Positions 1-5,223 of a stretch of DNA of 5,470 bases are shown in pieces. The first letter of the stretch is position 1. Each line of letters starts with the position of its first letter. Where the stretch lies: assembly GCA_900757385.1 (NCBI GenBank), contig CAAENO010000219.1:1-5470 (forward strand), read 5' to 3'. A model generated the notes under the pieces. The model was not told the origin of the DNA. It ran no database searches and was given only the letters and a program-made list of their open reading frames with translations. Both the position numbers and the translations under genes were made by a program. Origin of the DNA: an uncultured Collinsella sp. Lineage in GTDB: Bacteria; Actinomycetota; Coriobacteriia; Coriobacteriales; Coriobacteriaceae.

Positions 1-1
1 A

Positions 2-580
2 ACCATCATTCTTTATGCCTCACGCCACCACGGCAATACGAAAAAGCTCGTGGACGCCATCGTCGAGGCGCACCCCGAAATCGATACCCTCGACGTGAAG
101 TCACTCGGTAAAAACGAGTACCCCGACCTGCACGAATACCATCTGATCGGCATCGCCACGGGCATCTATTACTCCGAAATCGACAAGGACATGGCACGTG
201 TGCTCACGAACGTGCTGCAGCCGCAGGACAAGGTATTTGGCCTTATGACCTATGGTGGCAAGAACAAGTGGTACGGCAAGGATATCGATGGCATCTGCCG
301 CATGAGGCAGGCCATCTTTATGGGTGTCTACGGCTGCCCCGGCTTTGATACGTGGGGGCCGTTCAAGCTCGCCGGCGGCGTCCAGAAGGGACACCCAACT
401 GCCGAAGAGATTAAGGGAGCCGTCGATTTCTTCGACAAAATCGAAGATGAGTACGGCGATATCATCGTCGAAGAGTACGCCAAGCGCGAGAAGCGTCTAG
501 CATACGAAAAGGAGCATCCTGCAGGAGGCCTGGTGGCCGGCGTTAAGCGCACGGCAAAGAAGATCGCTAACAAGCTGTAA
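2..580 (+). CDS. Flavodoxin family protein (5' end missing)
   Basis: This is a probable FMN-binding flavodoxin-like electron carrier of the cytoplasm. The open frame runs to the left edge and 192 residues are visible. It begins TIILYAS, a first beta strand, followed by the phosphate-binding loop SRHHGNTKK at about visible residues 7-15, which is the flavodoxin FMN-phosphate loop. Later signatures are a glycine-rich MTYGGK segment and GCPGFDTWGPFKL, typical of the flavodoxin-like proteins common in Clostridia and Coriobacteria. The tail is lysine-rich and basic (KRTAKKIANKL). A GTG at 50 is not the real start, because the FMN loop lies upstream of it in the same frame; probably only a couple of residues are missing. 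TAA at 578 is backed by a second in-frame TAA at 584. The gene converges on nagA and is probably unrelated to the sugar locus. The redox partner is unknown. Confidence 0.88.
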   Translation, partial: TIILYASRHHGNTKKLVDAIVEAHPEIDTLDVKSLGKNEYPDLHEYHLIGIATGIYYSEIDKDMARVLTNVLQPQDKVFGLMTYGGKNKWYGKDIDGICRMRQAIFMGVYGCPGFDTWGPFKLAGGVQKGHPTAEEIKGAVDFFDKIEDEYGDIIVEEYAKREKRLAYEKEHPAGGLVAGVKRTAKKIANKL

Positions 581-611
581 CTGTAAAGGTGCTTTTGAGC
601 GTTTAACCCAT

Positions 612-649
612 ACGGCGGGTCCGAGCAGATTCGGGCCCGCCGTCTTTTT
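612..649 (+). terminator. Rho-independent terminator of the flavodoxin gene
   Basis: A 13-bp stem (612-624 with 631-643, one G-U wobble, loop GCAGAT) is followed by C and five T (645-649). It lies 31 bases after the flavodoxin stop. There is no A-tract on its left side, so it should terminate only + strand transcripts efficiently. It sits between convergent genes, and no separate T-tracted terminator for nagA is visible in this gap. Confidence 0.85.
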
Positions 650-655
650 CTATCG

Positions 656-1825
656 TTACTCGGTAAAGGCGTTGCCGACGCTCTGGCCGCCAACATACGT
701 CTCGACGAGGGTGAGCTCGTGGTCGAACACGACAAAGTCGGCGTCACGACCCGGCATGATACTGCCGCACTTATCCTCGATGCGCGCGGAGCGTGCCGGC
801 ACCTCGGTTGCCATGCGAATGGCGATATCGGCGCTGGCGATGCCCCAGTCGACGATGTTCTTGACACCCTGGGCAAGCGTGAGCACCGAGCCGGCAATGC
901 TCTTGCCGTCGGCGAGCCAGCACAGGTTGTCTTTCATGATGACGTCCATGCCACCACTGGTGTAGCTGCCCTCGGGCATGCCGCCGCAACCCAGGCAGTC
1001 GGTGATGAGCACCGTGTGCTGCCAGCCCTTGGCCTGCAGCAGCGCCTTGATGGCGGCAGGGTTTACGTGCTTGCCGTCACAGATGATCTCGGCGTAGGTC
1101 TCGGACGTGGACATAGCAGCACCCACGACACCGGGCTCACGGTGATGCAGCCCGCGCTGGCCGTTATAGGTATGCGTAAAGCAGCTGGCACCGGCGTTGA
1201 TGGCGGCGATGCACTCATCGTAGGTGGCGTCGGAGTGACCGATGCTGGTCACCACACCCTTGGCGTTCAGAGCAGCCGCATAAGCAGCGGCGCCGTCGCG
1301 CTCGGCCGCCATGGCGCTCTTAACGATGCGACCGCCCGCAGCCTCCTGCCACTGATCAAAGACCTCCTCGGAGGGATCGATAAGATAAGCGGGGTTCTGC
1401 GCGCCCACGTGCTTCATGGTAAAGAAGGGGCCCTCCAGGTAGATGCCCTGAATGCGAGCACCGCAGAAGTCGGGGCCGCGACCCTCGTCCGCCTGAGCGA
1501 TGGCGGCGCAGGCGTCCTTGATCTGCTCGACGCCATCGGTGAACGTCGTGGGTAGCCAGCTGGTGGTACCGCGACGGGCGAGCTCAGTCGAGCTGATATC
1601 GATACCCTCGGGGTCGTTATCGGTAGTTGAGTGGTTGTAGAAGCCATGGATGTGGGTATCGACCATACCCGGTGCGATCCACGATCCCGTGTAGTCCTTG
1701 ATCTCGCAAGAGGGCTCGTCGGCCTGCCAGGCGCCAAAGACGCCATCCTCGACCATAAGATAGCCGCCCAGCTGCGGACCTGCCGGCAAGAAGAACTTGT
1801 CAGCCTTAATTGCGTACGTGCTCAT
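656..1825 (-). CDS. nagA: N-acetylglucosamine-6-phosphate deacetylase (possibly acting on GalNAc-6-P)
   Basis: This is a cytoplasmic amidohydrolase that removes acetate from an N-acetylhexosamine 6-phosphate, giving the amino-sugar phosphate. It has 389 residues, full length for the NagA family. Motifs in order: PGMVDTHIHG with the metal-site HxH (H58, H60); YLEGPF with metal ligand E131; GHSDAT (H197); FTHTYNG (H218); REPG at about 229-232; ICDGKHV (H253); and LITDCLG with the putative catalytic D276. The usual C-terminal GSIMPGRDADFVVFD follows. The HxH pair resembles the two-metal Bacillus-type enzyme; E. coli NagA lacks both histidines. TYNGQ replaces the LYNAM of E. coli at the loop after H218. 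ATG 1825 is chosen over the in-frame GTG at 1831 because the AAGGAG ribosome site overlaps that GTG. A terminator separates the gene from upstream agaS. AgaA activity on GalNAc-6-P is a real alternative. Confidence 0.94.
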   Translation of the reverse strand: MSTYAIKADKFFLPAGPQLGGYLMVEDGVFGAWQADEPSCEIKDYTGSWIAPGMVDTHIHGFYNHSTTDNDPEGIDISSTELARRGTTSWLPTTFTDGVEQIKDACAAIAQADEGRGPDFCGARIQGIYLEGPFFTMKHVGAQNPAYLIDPSEEVFDQWQEAAGGRIVKSAMAAERDGAAAYAAALNAKGVVTSIGHSDATYDECIAAINAGASCFTHTYNGQRGLHHREPGVVGAAMSTSETYAEIICDGKHVNPAAIKALLQAKGWQHTVLITDCLGCGGMPEGSYTSGGMDVIMKDNLCWLADGKSIAGSVLTLAQGVKNIVDWGIASADIAIRMATEVPARSARIEDKCGSIMPGRDADFVVFDHELTLVETYVGGQSVGNAFTE

Positions 1826-1830
1826 ATGCA

Positions 1831-1836
1831 CTCCTT
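1831..1836 (-). promoter_or_regulatory. Ribosome binding site that decides the nagA start
   Basis: AAGGAG on the - strand ends 5 bases before the ATG at 1825. The alternative in-frame GTG at 1831-1829 uses the last G of this motif as its first base, so the GTG could not be served by it. This supports a protein two residues shorter than the longest reading. Confidence 0.8.
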
Positions 1837-1864
1837 GCTTCTAAAGCAGTTGACTGTGGTGATG

Positions 1865-1870
1865 CTTATA
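1865..1870 (-). promoter_or_regulatory. Possible -10 box of a nagA promoter
   Basis: TATAAG lies about 40 bases upstream of the nagA ATG, just after the agaS terminator. There is no good -35 element: the region 16-17 bases upstream is the terminator's own T-tract (TTTTTG). The promoter would therefore be weak or dependent on another factor. The alternative is that nagA is transcribed by read-through from agaS. Confidence 0.35.
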
Positions 1871-1882
1871 CCCAGCTCACGT

Positions 1883-1924
1883 AAAACAAAAAGCGCCCGC
1901 CCGCCGTTATGAGCGGACGGGCGC
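1883..1924 (-). terminator. Strong rho-independent terminator after agaS
   Basis: On the - strand a 12-bp GC-rich stem (1913-1924 with 1893-1904, one U-G wobble, 8-base loop) is followed by TTTTTGTTTT. It starts 18 bases after the agaS stop and lies fully inside the agaS-nagA gap, so it should stop or strongly reduce agaS transcripts before nagA. Confidence 0.9.
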
Positions 1925-1942
1925 CCTTACAGGGGGACGCGA

Positions 1943-3109
1943 TTAAGCGGTGAAGGGGTGAATCGTCACGCCCTTAACCACGCGGTTGACCGTACCGGTG
2001 GGGCTCGGCGTATCGGGCGTGTTGCCCACGCGCACGGAGTTGAGCAGGCTGATAGCCTGAGCAAACATCACGAACGGCAGAGCAAGGTAGCCCTCGGGAA
2101 GTGCCTCGTAGCCCTTAAAGGTGAAGGACTCACCCTCATAGACGGTGGCACCTTCCTGCTGAACGGCAACGGTGTGCTGAGCGATCTCGTCGCCACCGAT
2201 CTCGTTGAGGATGTCGATATCGTACTGACGGGTGTAGGCATCGTTGTTGACGAACACGAACACGAGGGTCTTGTCGTCGACGAAGGACTTGGGTCCGTGA
2301 CGATAACCCATAGAGGTGTCGTAGGAAGTAGCGACCAGACCGTGAGCGAGCTCGAGGATCTTGAGCTGGCTCTCCTGGGCAAGGCCACCGAAGGAGCCAG
2401 AACCCAAGTAGGTCACGCGGTTGAAGTCGCCAGCCAGGTAATCGGCGATCTCGGGCTCACGGGAGATGACCTCCTCGCCCATCTTGGCGATGGTCTCAAC
2501 CCACTCGGCCTTCTGCTCGTCAGAGGCAGTGTCGAAAATAAGGGTGGAGAGCAGGGTCATGCAGGAATAAGAACCGGTCATGGCGAAGCCCTTGTCGTTG
2601 GCGCGCGGAATGAGCAGCGTCAGCGCGTTGGGATCATCGGCAGACTCGACGGCGAGCTTGCCCTCGGGAGCGCAGGTGATGTTGAGGAACTTGACGTTGT
2701 GGACGAGCTCCTTGGCAACGGCAACGGCAGCAAGGCTCTCGGGGCTGTTGCCAGAGCGGGCAAAGGAAACCACGAGCGTGGGATCCTCGGCGCGCAGGAA
2801 GTCGCGCGGAGCGCTCACGATGTCGGTCGTGGCGATGGGCTTAAAGTCGTAGAGATCAGTGTTGCCAGCGTGACGCAGGTACGGGGCGCAGGTATCGCCA
2901 ACGTAGTCGGACGTACCGGCACCGGTGAAGACAACGGACAGACGGCCCTCGCCCATAGCGCGAGCCTCGGCCAGGAAGGCCTCGATGGCCTCCTTGTTCT
3001 CGCGATAGATGTTGAGCGTATCACGCCAAAGCTCGGGCTGCTGAGCAATCTCGGCCGTGGTGATCTGGGCGCCGAGCTCGGTGAGCTCCTCGACACTCTT
3101 CTCGAACAT
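1943..3109 (-). CDS. agaS: AgaS-type SIS-domain sugar isomerase/deaminase
   Basis: This is probably a cytoplasmic amino-sugar-phosphate deaminase/isomerase. AgaS of E. coli-type GalNAc pathways converts galactosamine-6-phosphate to tagatose-6-phosphate and ammonia. The protein has 388 residues, close to the usual AgaS length, with two SIS domains. The first (about 45-195) carries FTGAGTSDYVG (61-71) and SFARSGNSPES (115-125), the phosphosugar-binding loops, then KGFAMTGSYSCM (173-184). The second (about 225-360) has YLGSGSFGGLAQES (234-247), LKILELAHG (249-257) and the family signature MGYRHGPKS (267-275). ATG 3109 is preceded by AGAGAGAGGT (3117-3126) at 7 bases. The gene has its own promoter with an operator-like palindrome, and a strong terminator follows. 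The family call is firm; substrate choice (GalN-6-P or a related amino-sugar phosphate) is inferred from the family and the neighbouring nagA and PTS genes. Confidence 0.92.
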   Translation of the reverse strand: MFEKSVEELTELGAQITTAEIAQQPELWRDTLNIYRENKEAIEAFLAEARAMGEGRLSVVFTGAGTSDYVGDTCAPYLRHAGNTDLYDFKPIATTDIVSAPRDFLRAEDPTLVVSFARSGNSPESLAAVAVAKELVHNVKFLNITCAPEGKLAVESADDPNALTLLIPRANDKGFAMTGSYSCMTLLSTLIFDTASDEQKAEWVETIAKMGEEVISREPEIADYLAGDFNRVTYLGSGSFGGLAQESQLKILELAHGLVATSYDTSMGYRHGPKSFVDDKTLVFVFVNNDAYTRQYDIDILNEIGGDEIAQHTVAVQQEGATVYEGESFTFKGYEALPEGYLALPFVMFAQAISLLNSVRVGNTPDTPSPTGTVNRVVKGVTIHPFTA

Positions 3110-3148
3110 TTCTAATACCTCTCTCTAGAAGTAATCCTCTGACGTGCA

Positions 3149-3154
3149 ATTATA
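3149..3154 (-). promoter_or_regulatory. -10 box of the agaS promoter
   Basis: A perfect TATAAT on the - strand (ATTATA on +) lies 39 bases upstream of the agaS ATG. Transcription should begin near 3142, leaving a leader of about 33 bases. The -35 region 17 bases upstream reads CTACCA, a poor match, and falls inside the palindrome at 3171-3184. A repressor bound there would block polymerase directly. Confidence 0.65.
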
Positions 3155-3163
3155 CACTTCAGT

Positions 3164-3184
3164 TGGTTATCTGGTAGTAACCAG
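3164..3184. promoter_or_regulatory. Putative GntR/HutC-family operator in the agaS promoter
   Basis: The + strand contains CTGGT-AGTA-ACCAG (3171-3184), a perfect 5-bp inverted repeat. Its core, TGGT-N4-ACCA, has the same architecture as sites of the HutC-type amino-sugar regulators DasR/NagR (core TGGTCTAGACCA, from memory). A further TGGTTA half-site at 3164-3169 pairs with TAACCA at 3178-3183 across 8 bases, so two overlapping palindromes share the right half. The site covers the -35 region of agaS and lies about 40 bases past the end of the GntR gene, whose product is the obvious candidate ligand. Binding is inferred. Confidence 0.6.
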
Positions 3185-3223
3185 TTAAATGCAAAGAATC
3201 ACCATATGGAAACGATGCGGACA

Positions 3224-3955
3224 CTAGTTGCTACGCTGGTGGTAAACCTTGTATTTAAACTGATCGGCACGAGCAACCGAGAGTGTATACTCCACAACCT
3301 CATTTGACTCGTTATACGTAGTCCTGACCAAATCGAGCACAGGCGAGCCCTCGACAATTCCCAAAAGGTGGGCGTCGGTGGGACGGGCTATGCTCGCATA
3401 GAACTCCTCTTCGGCCACGCGTATCTTTTGCTGAAAGTCTTGCTCAATCACATCGTAAAGCGGCTTGCGCTCCAGCAGCGGTCGCTTTAGGGACAGAAAT
3501 TGACGAACCGGTAGATAGCTGCGTTCGACCATCATGGGCATGTTGTCGGCAGAACGAAGGCGCTTGAGCTTAAAAATGCGATCACCGATACGTAATCCCA
3601 TATGCTCGGCCAGATTCTTATCGGCCTCCATCTCGCAAAAATCGAGAATCGTGGTCTCGGGGTCGCGACCCATCGCGCGCATCTGCTCGGTAAAGCTGTA
3701 GGACTGCATAAGATTGGTTGCCTTTGCCGAACGGTCGGTCACAAAGGTACCGCGACCGTGCTGCCGAACCACCAGTCCTAAACGCTCCAGTTCCTGCAGA
3801 GCCAGGCGTACCGTAGTGCGCGAGAGACCATAGCGCTCCGAAAGTTCGCGCTCGGAAGGAATCATGTCACCGGCGCGATATTCATGGTCAATCTTTTCGG
3901 TCAGAATATCGACCAGCTGATCGTACAGCGGTTGCTTGCGCGCTCCGATCGCCAT
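3224..3955 (-). CDS. GntR-family (HutC subfamily, UTRA) transcriptional regulator
   Basis: This is a DNA-binding regulator, probably a repressor that is released by a phosphorylated amino sugar. Its 243 residues are typical of the HutC subfamily. The N-terminal winged helix-turn-helix spans about 9-73: PLYDQL, then PSERELSERYGLSRTTVR (33-50, including the recognition helix), ALQELERLGLV and the wing RQHGRGTFV (64-72). The rest (about 85-238) is a UTRA effector domain, with the usual MMVERSYLPV (141-150) and a late VVEYTLSVARADQF (220-233). ATG 3955 follows GGGAGG (3961-3966) at 5 bases. The gene has its own candidate promoter directly after the IID terminator. Its place between the PTS genes and agaS suggests it controls this locus, making it NagR-, DasR- or AgaR-like in role; the effector is not known. 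The family assignment is firm. Confidence 0.93.
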   Translation of the reverse strand: MAIGARKQPLYDQLVDILTEKIDHEYRAGDMIPSERELSERYGLSRTTVRLALQELERLGLVVRQHGRGTFVTDRSAKATNLMQSYSFTEQMRAMGRDPETTILDFCEMEADKNLAEHMGLRIGDRIFKLKRLRSADNMPMMVERSYLPVRQFLSLKRPLLERKPLYDVIEQDFQQKIRVAEEEFYASIARPTDAHLLGIVEGSPVLDLVRTTYNESNEVVEYTLSVARADQFKYKVYHQRSN

Positions 3956-3993
3956 CCTATCCTCCCTTTTGCTCGAATTCGGCTAACTACCTA

Positions 3994-4024
3994 GGGTGTT
4001 AAGCATTATCAGTCCGCAACACCC
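3994..4024. repeat. Inverted repeat bracketing the -10 of the GntR gene
   Basis: GGGTGTT (3994-4000) and AACACCC (4018-4024) form perfect 7-bp arms separated by 17 bases. The centre, near 4009, coincides with the -10 box at 4005-4010. Its sequence differs from the TGGT-N4-ACCA site at agaS. It could be an operator for self-regulation or for another protein, or a chance repeat. Confidence 0.4.
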
Positions 4025-4034
4025 GAATCATCAA
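4005..4034 (-). promoter_or_regulatory. Promoter of the GntR regulator gene
   Basis: On the - strand, -35 TTGATG (4029-4034) and -10 GATAAT (4005-4010) are separated by 18 bases. Transcription would begin near 3998, about 43 bases before the ATG at 3955. The -35 starts just after the T-tract of the upstream terminator, which fits an independent transcription unit. Confidence 0.55.
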
Positions 4035-4035
4035 G

Positions 4036-4074
4036 AAAACAAAAGCCGCGCGCTCTTTCGAGCACGCGGCTTTT
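4036..4074 (-). terminator. Rho-independent terminator of the PTS operon
   Basis: A 14-bp stem is formed by 4061-4074 and 4041-4054 with a 6-base loop. In - strand RNA every position pairs, including one G-U; on the + strand the same position is a C-A mismatch. The outer part of the stem is A-U, and TTTTGTTTTC follows in the - direction. It lies about 65 bases after the IID stop. Confidence 0.88.
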
Positions 4075-4098
4075 AACATACACATGGCTTAAGGGGTC

Positions 4099-4127
4099 GG
4101 GGTGTGAGCCGCGTAGGGACACACCCC
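4099..4127 (-). other. 3' UTR hairpin between IID and its terminator
   Basis: GGGGTGTG (4099-4106) and CACACCCC (4120-4127) form a perfect 8-bp stem with a 13-base loop, starting 14 bases after the IID stop. An alternative pairing AGGGGT (4092-4097) with ACCCCT (4123-4128) competes with it. There is no T-tract, so it is not a terminator by itself. A role in protecting or processing the PTS mRNA end is possible but unproven. Confidence 0.5.
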
Positions 4128-4140
4128 TCAAGCTAGAGCC

Positions 4141-5223
4141 TTACCAGATGCTCGGCCAGAGACCAAGCGGGCCAGCGCCCAGGATGCCGAGGACGAAGAG
4201 CAGCAGAATGCCCTTGGTCGGGGTCCAGCTGTGCTTAGCGAACATGTAGTAAAGCAGCAGCGTAAGCATAAGCGGGACGAGCTTCGGGACGATGGTGTTG
4301 AGGGTGTCGGCAACAGAGAAGTTGACCGGATCCTCGGTGACGGTAGCGTAGGTCACGGACTCCATGCCGTTGCCCAGATCGGCGACGCCGCACTTGACCT
4401 CGTTGCCGTCGGCATCGACGGCGGTGAGGGCGTTGCCGTCCTCATCGGTCATGGCGATGGTACCGGCCTCAGCGGTCTCGGTATCGATGCCCTCCATACC
4501 GGTGAAGTTCTCGGCCTCCTTCTCGGAGACGATCACGGTAGTAGGGGCAAGGCCACGGGTGGTGCCGTTGGGGATCTTGAGGTTGATCTGGGTGCCACCC
4601 ATGGTGACGACCAGGCAACCGACGACGAAGACGCCCATGATGGAAGCGGCACGCGTGAAGGCCTGCATGTTGGCGGTCAGAGCGTCAATAGCGCTGGTGC
4701 CAAGCTTGTAGGACCAGTTCATGAGCCAGAAGCGCAGAGCGAACTGGACAGCGTTGAAGATCACCAGGAAGATGATCGGCGCAGCGGCGTTGCCGTTGAT
4801 GGCCATGTTGGAGGTGATGCCGGCCGTGATAGGCACGAGCGTCAGCCAGAACAGGGCGTCACCGATACCACCGAGCGGGCCCATTGCGGCGACGCGGACG
4901 GCGCGAATCGTGGGGATGTCAACCTTGTTCTGCTCGAGCGAAAGCACGATGCCCATAACAAAGGTGACGAGGAACGGGTGAGTGTTGAAGAACTCCAGGT
5001 TGTGGCTCATGGAAGCCGCGAGGTCGTTCTTGTTGGTGTGGATCTTCTCCAGACCGGGGATGATGGAGTAGAGCCAGCCAGCGGCCTGCATACGCTCGTA
5101 GTTGAACGAGGCCTGCAGGAAGCAGGAGCGCCAAGCCATCTTGTTGAGGGTCTTCTGGTCGAGCTGCGGAGCAGGAGTGAGATCCTCGTAGTGCTCCGGG
5201 ATCACATACTCATTAGATGCCAT
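4141..5223 (-). CDS. PTS mannose/fructose/sorbose family IID component
   Basis: This is a membrane subunit of a mannose-family phosphotransferase permease; with IIC it forms the sugar translocation unit. Family motifs are clear: WRSCFLQASFNYERMQ (31-46), GWLYSIIPGLEKI (49-61), FFNTHPFLV (78-86) and GPLGGIGDALFW (115-126). Hydrophobic segments lie near 122-138, 148-167, 194-208, 311-328 and 338-355. At 360 residues it is well over the roughly 270-300 usual for IID. The excess is a hydrophilic stretch, about 210-305, between the last helices. ATG 5223 (MASNEY) is chosen over the upstream in-frame start at 5256 because GGAGGTGA sits 8 bases before it. It overlaps IIC by 11 bp, and a terminator follows. 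The sugar is probably GalNAc or another amino sugar given agaS and nagA, so agaD-like is plausible; mannose or other hexoses cannot be excluded. Confidence 0.93.
   Translation of the reverse strand: MASNEYVIPEHYEDLTPAPQLDQKTLNKMAWRSCFLQASFNYERMQAAGWLYSIIPGLEKIHTNKNDLAASMSHNLEFFNTHPFLVTFVMGIVLSLEQNKVDIPTIRAVRVAAMGPLGGIGDALFWLTLVPITAGITSNMAINGNAAAPIIFLVIFNAVQFALRFWLMNWSYKLGTSAIDALTANMQAFTRAASIMGVFVVGCLVVTMGGTQINLKIPNGTTRGLAPTTVIVSEKEAENFTGMEGIDTETAEAGTIAMTDEDGNALTAVDADGNEVKCGVADLGNGMESVTYATVTEDPVNFSVADTLNTIVPKLVPLMLTLLLYYMFAKHSWTPTKGILLLFVLGILGAGPLGLWPSIW

Noticed and set aside
50..52. GTG as the start of the flavodoxin gene
   Set aside because: The same frame is open upstream to the edge and encodes the first strand and FMN-phosphate loop, so the true start is outside the window.
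719..1555. 278-codon + strand open frame opposite nagA
   Set aside because: Codon-bias shadow of nagA, without ribosome site or recognisable motifs.
1861..1876. A GGT/ACC imperfect repeat around the nagA -10 region as a second GntR operator
   Set aside because: GGT and ACC are 9 bases apart rather than in the TGGT-N4-ACCA layout, and the arms do not extend, so it is not convincing.
1958..3115. Long 385-codon open frame on the + strand opposite agaS
   Set aside because: It mirrors agaS almost end to end in GC-rich DNA, has a low-complexity G/V/L/D/E-rich translation with no motif, and agaS has clear family signatures, promoter, ribosome site and terminator.
3202..3209. Palindrome CCATATGG between the GntR gene and agaS
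   Set aside because: At only 8 bp and lying upstream of the likely promoter, it can easily arise by chance in this AT-richer gap.
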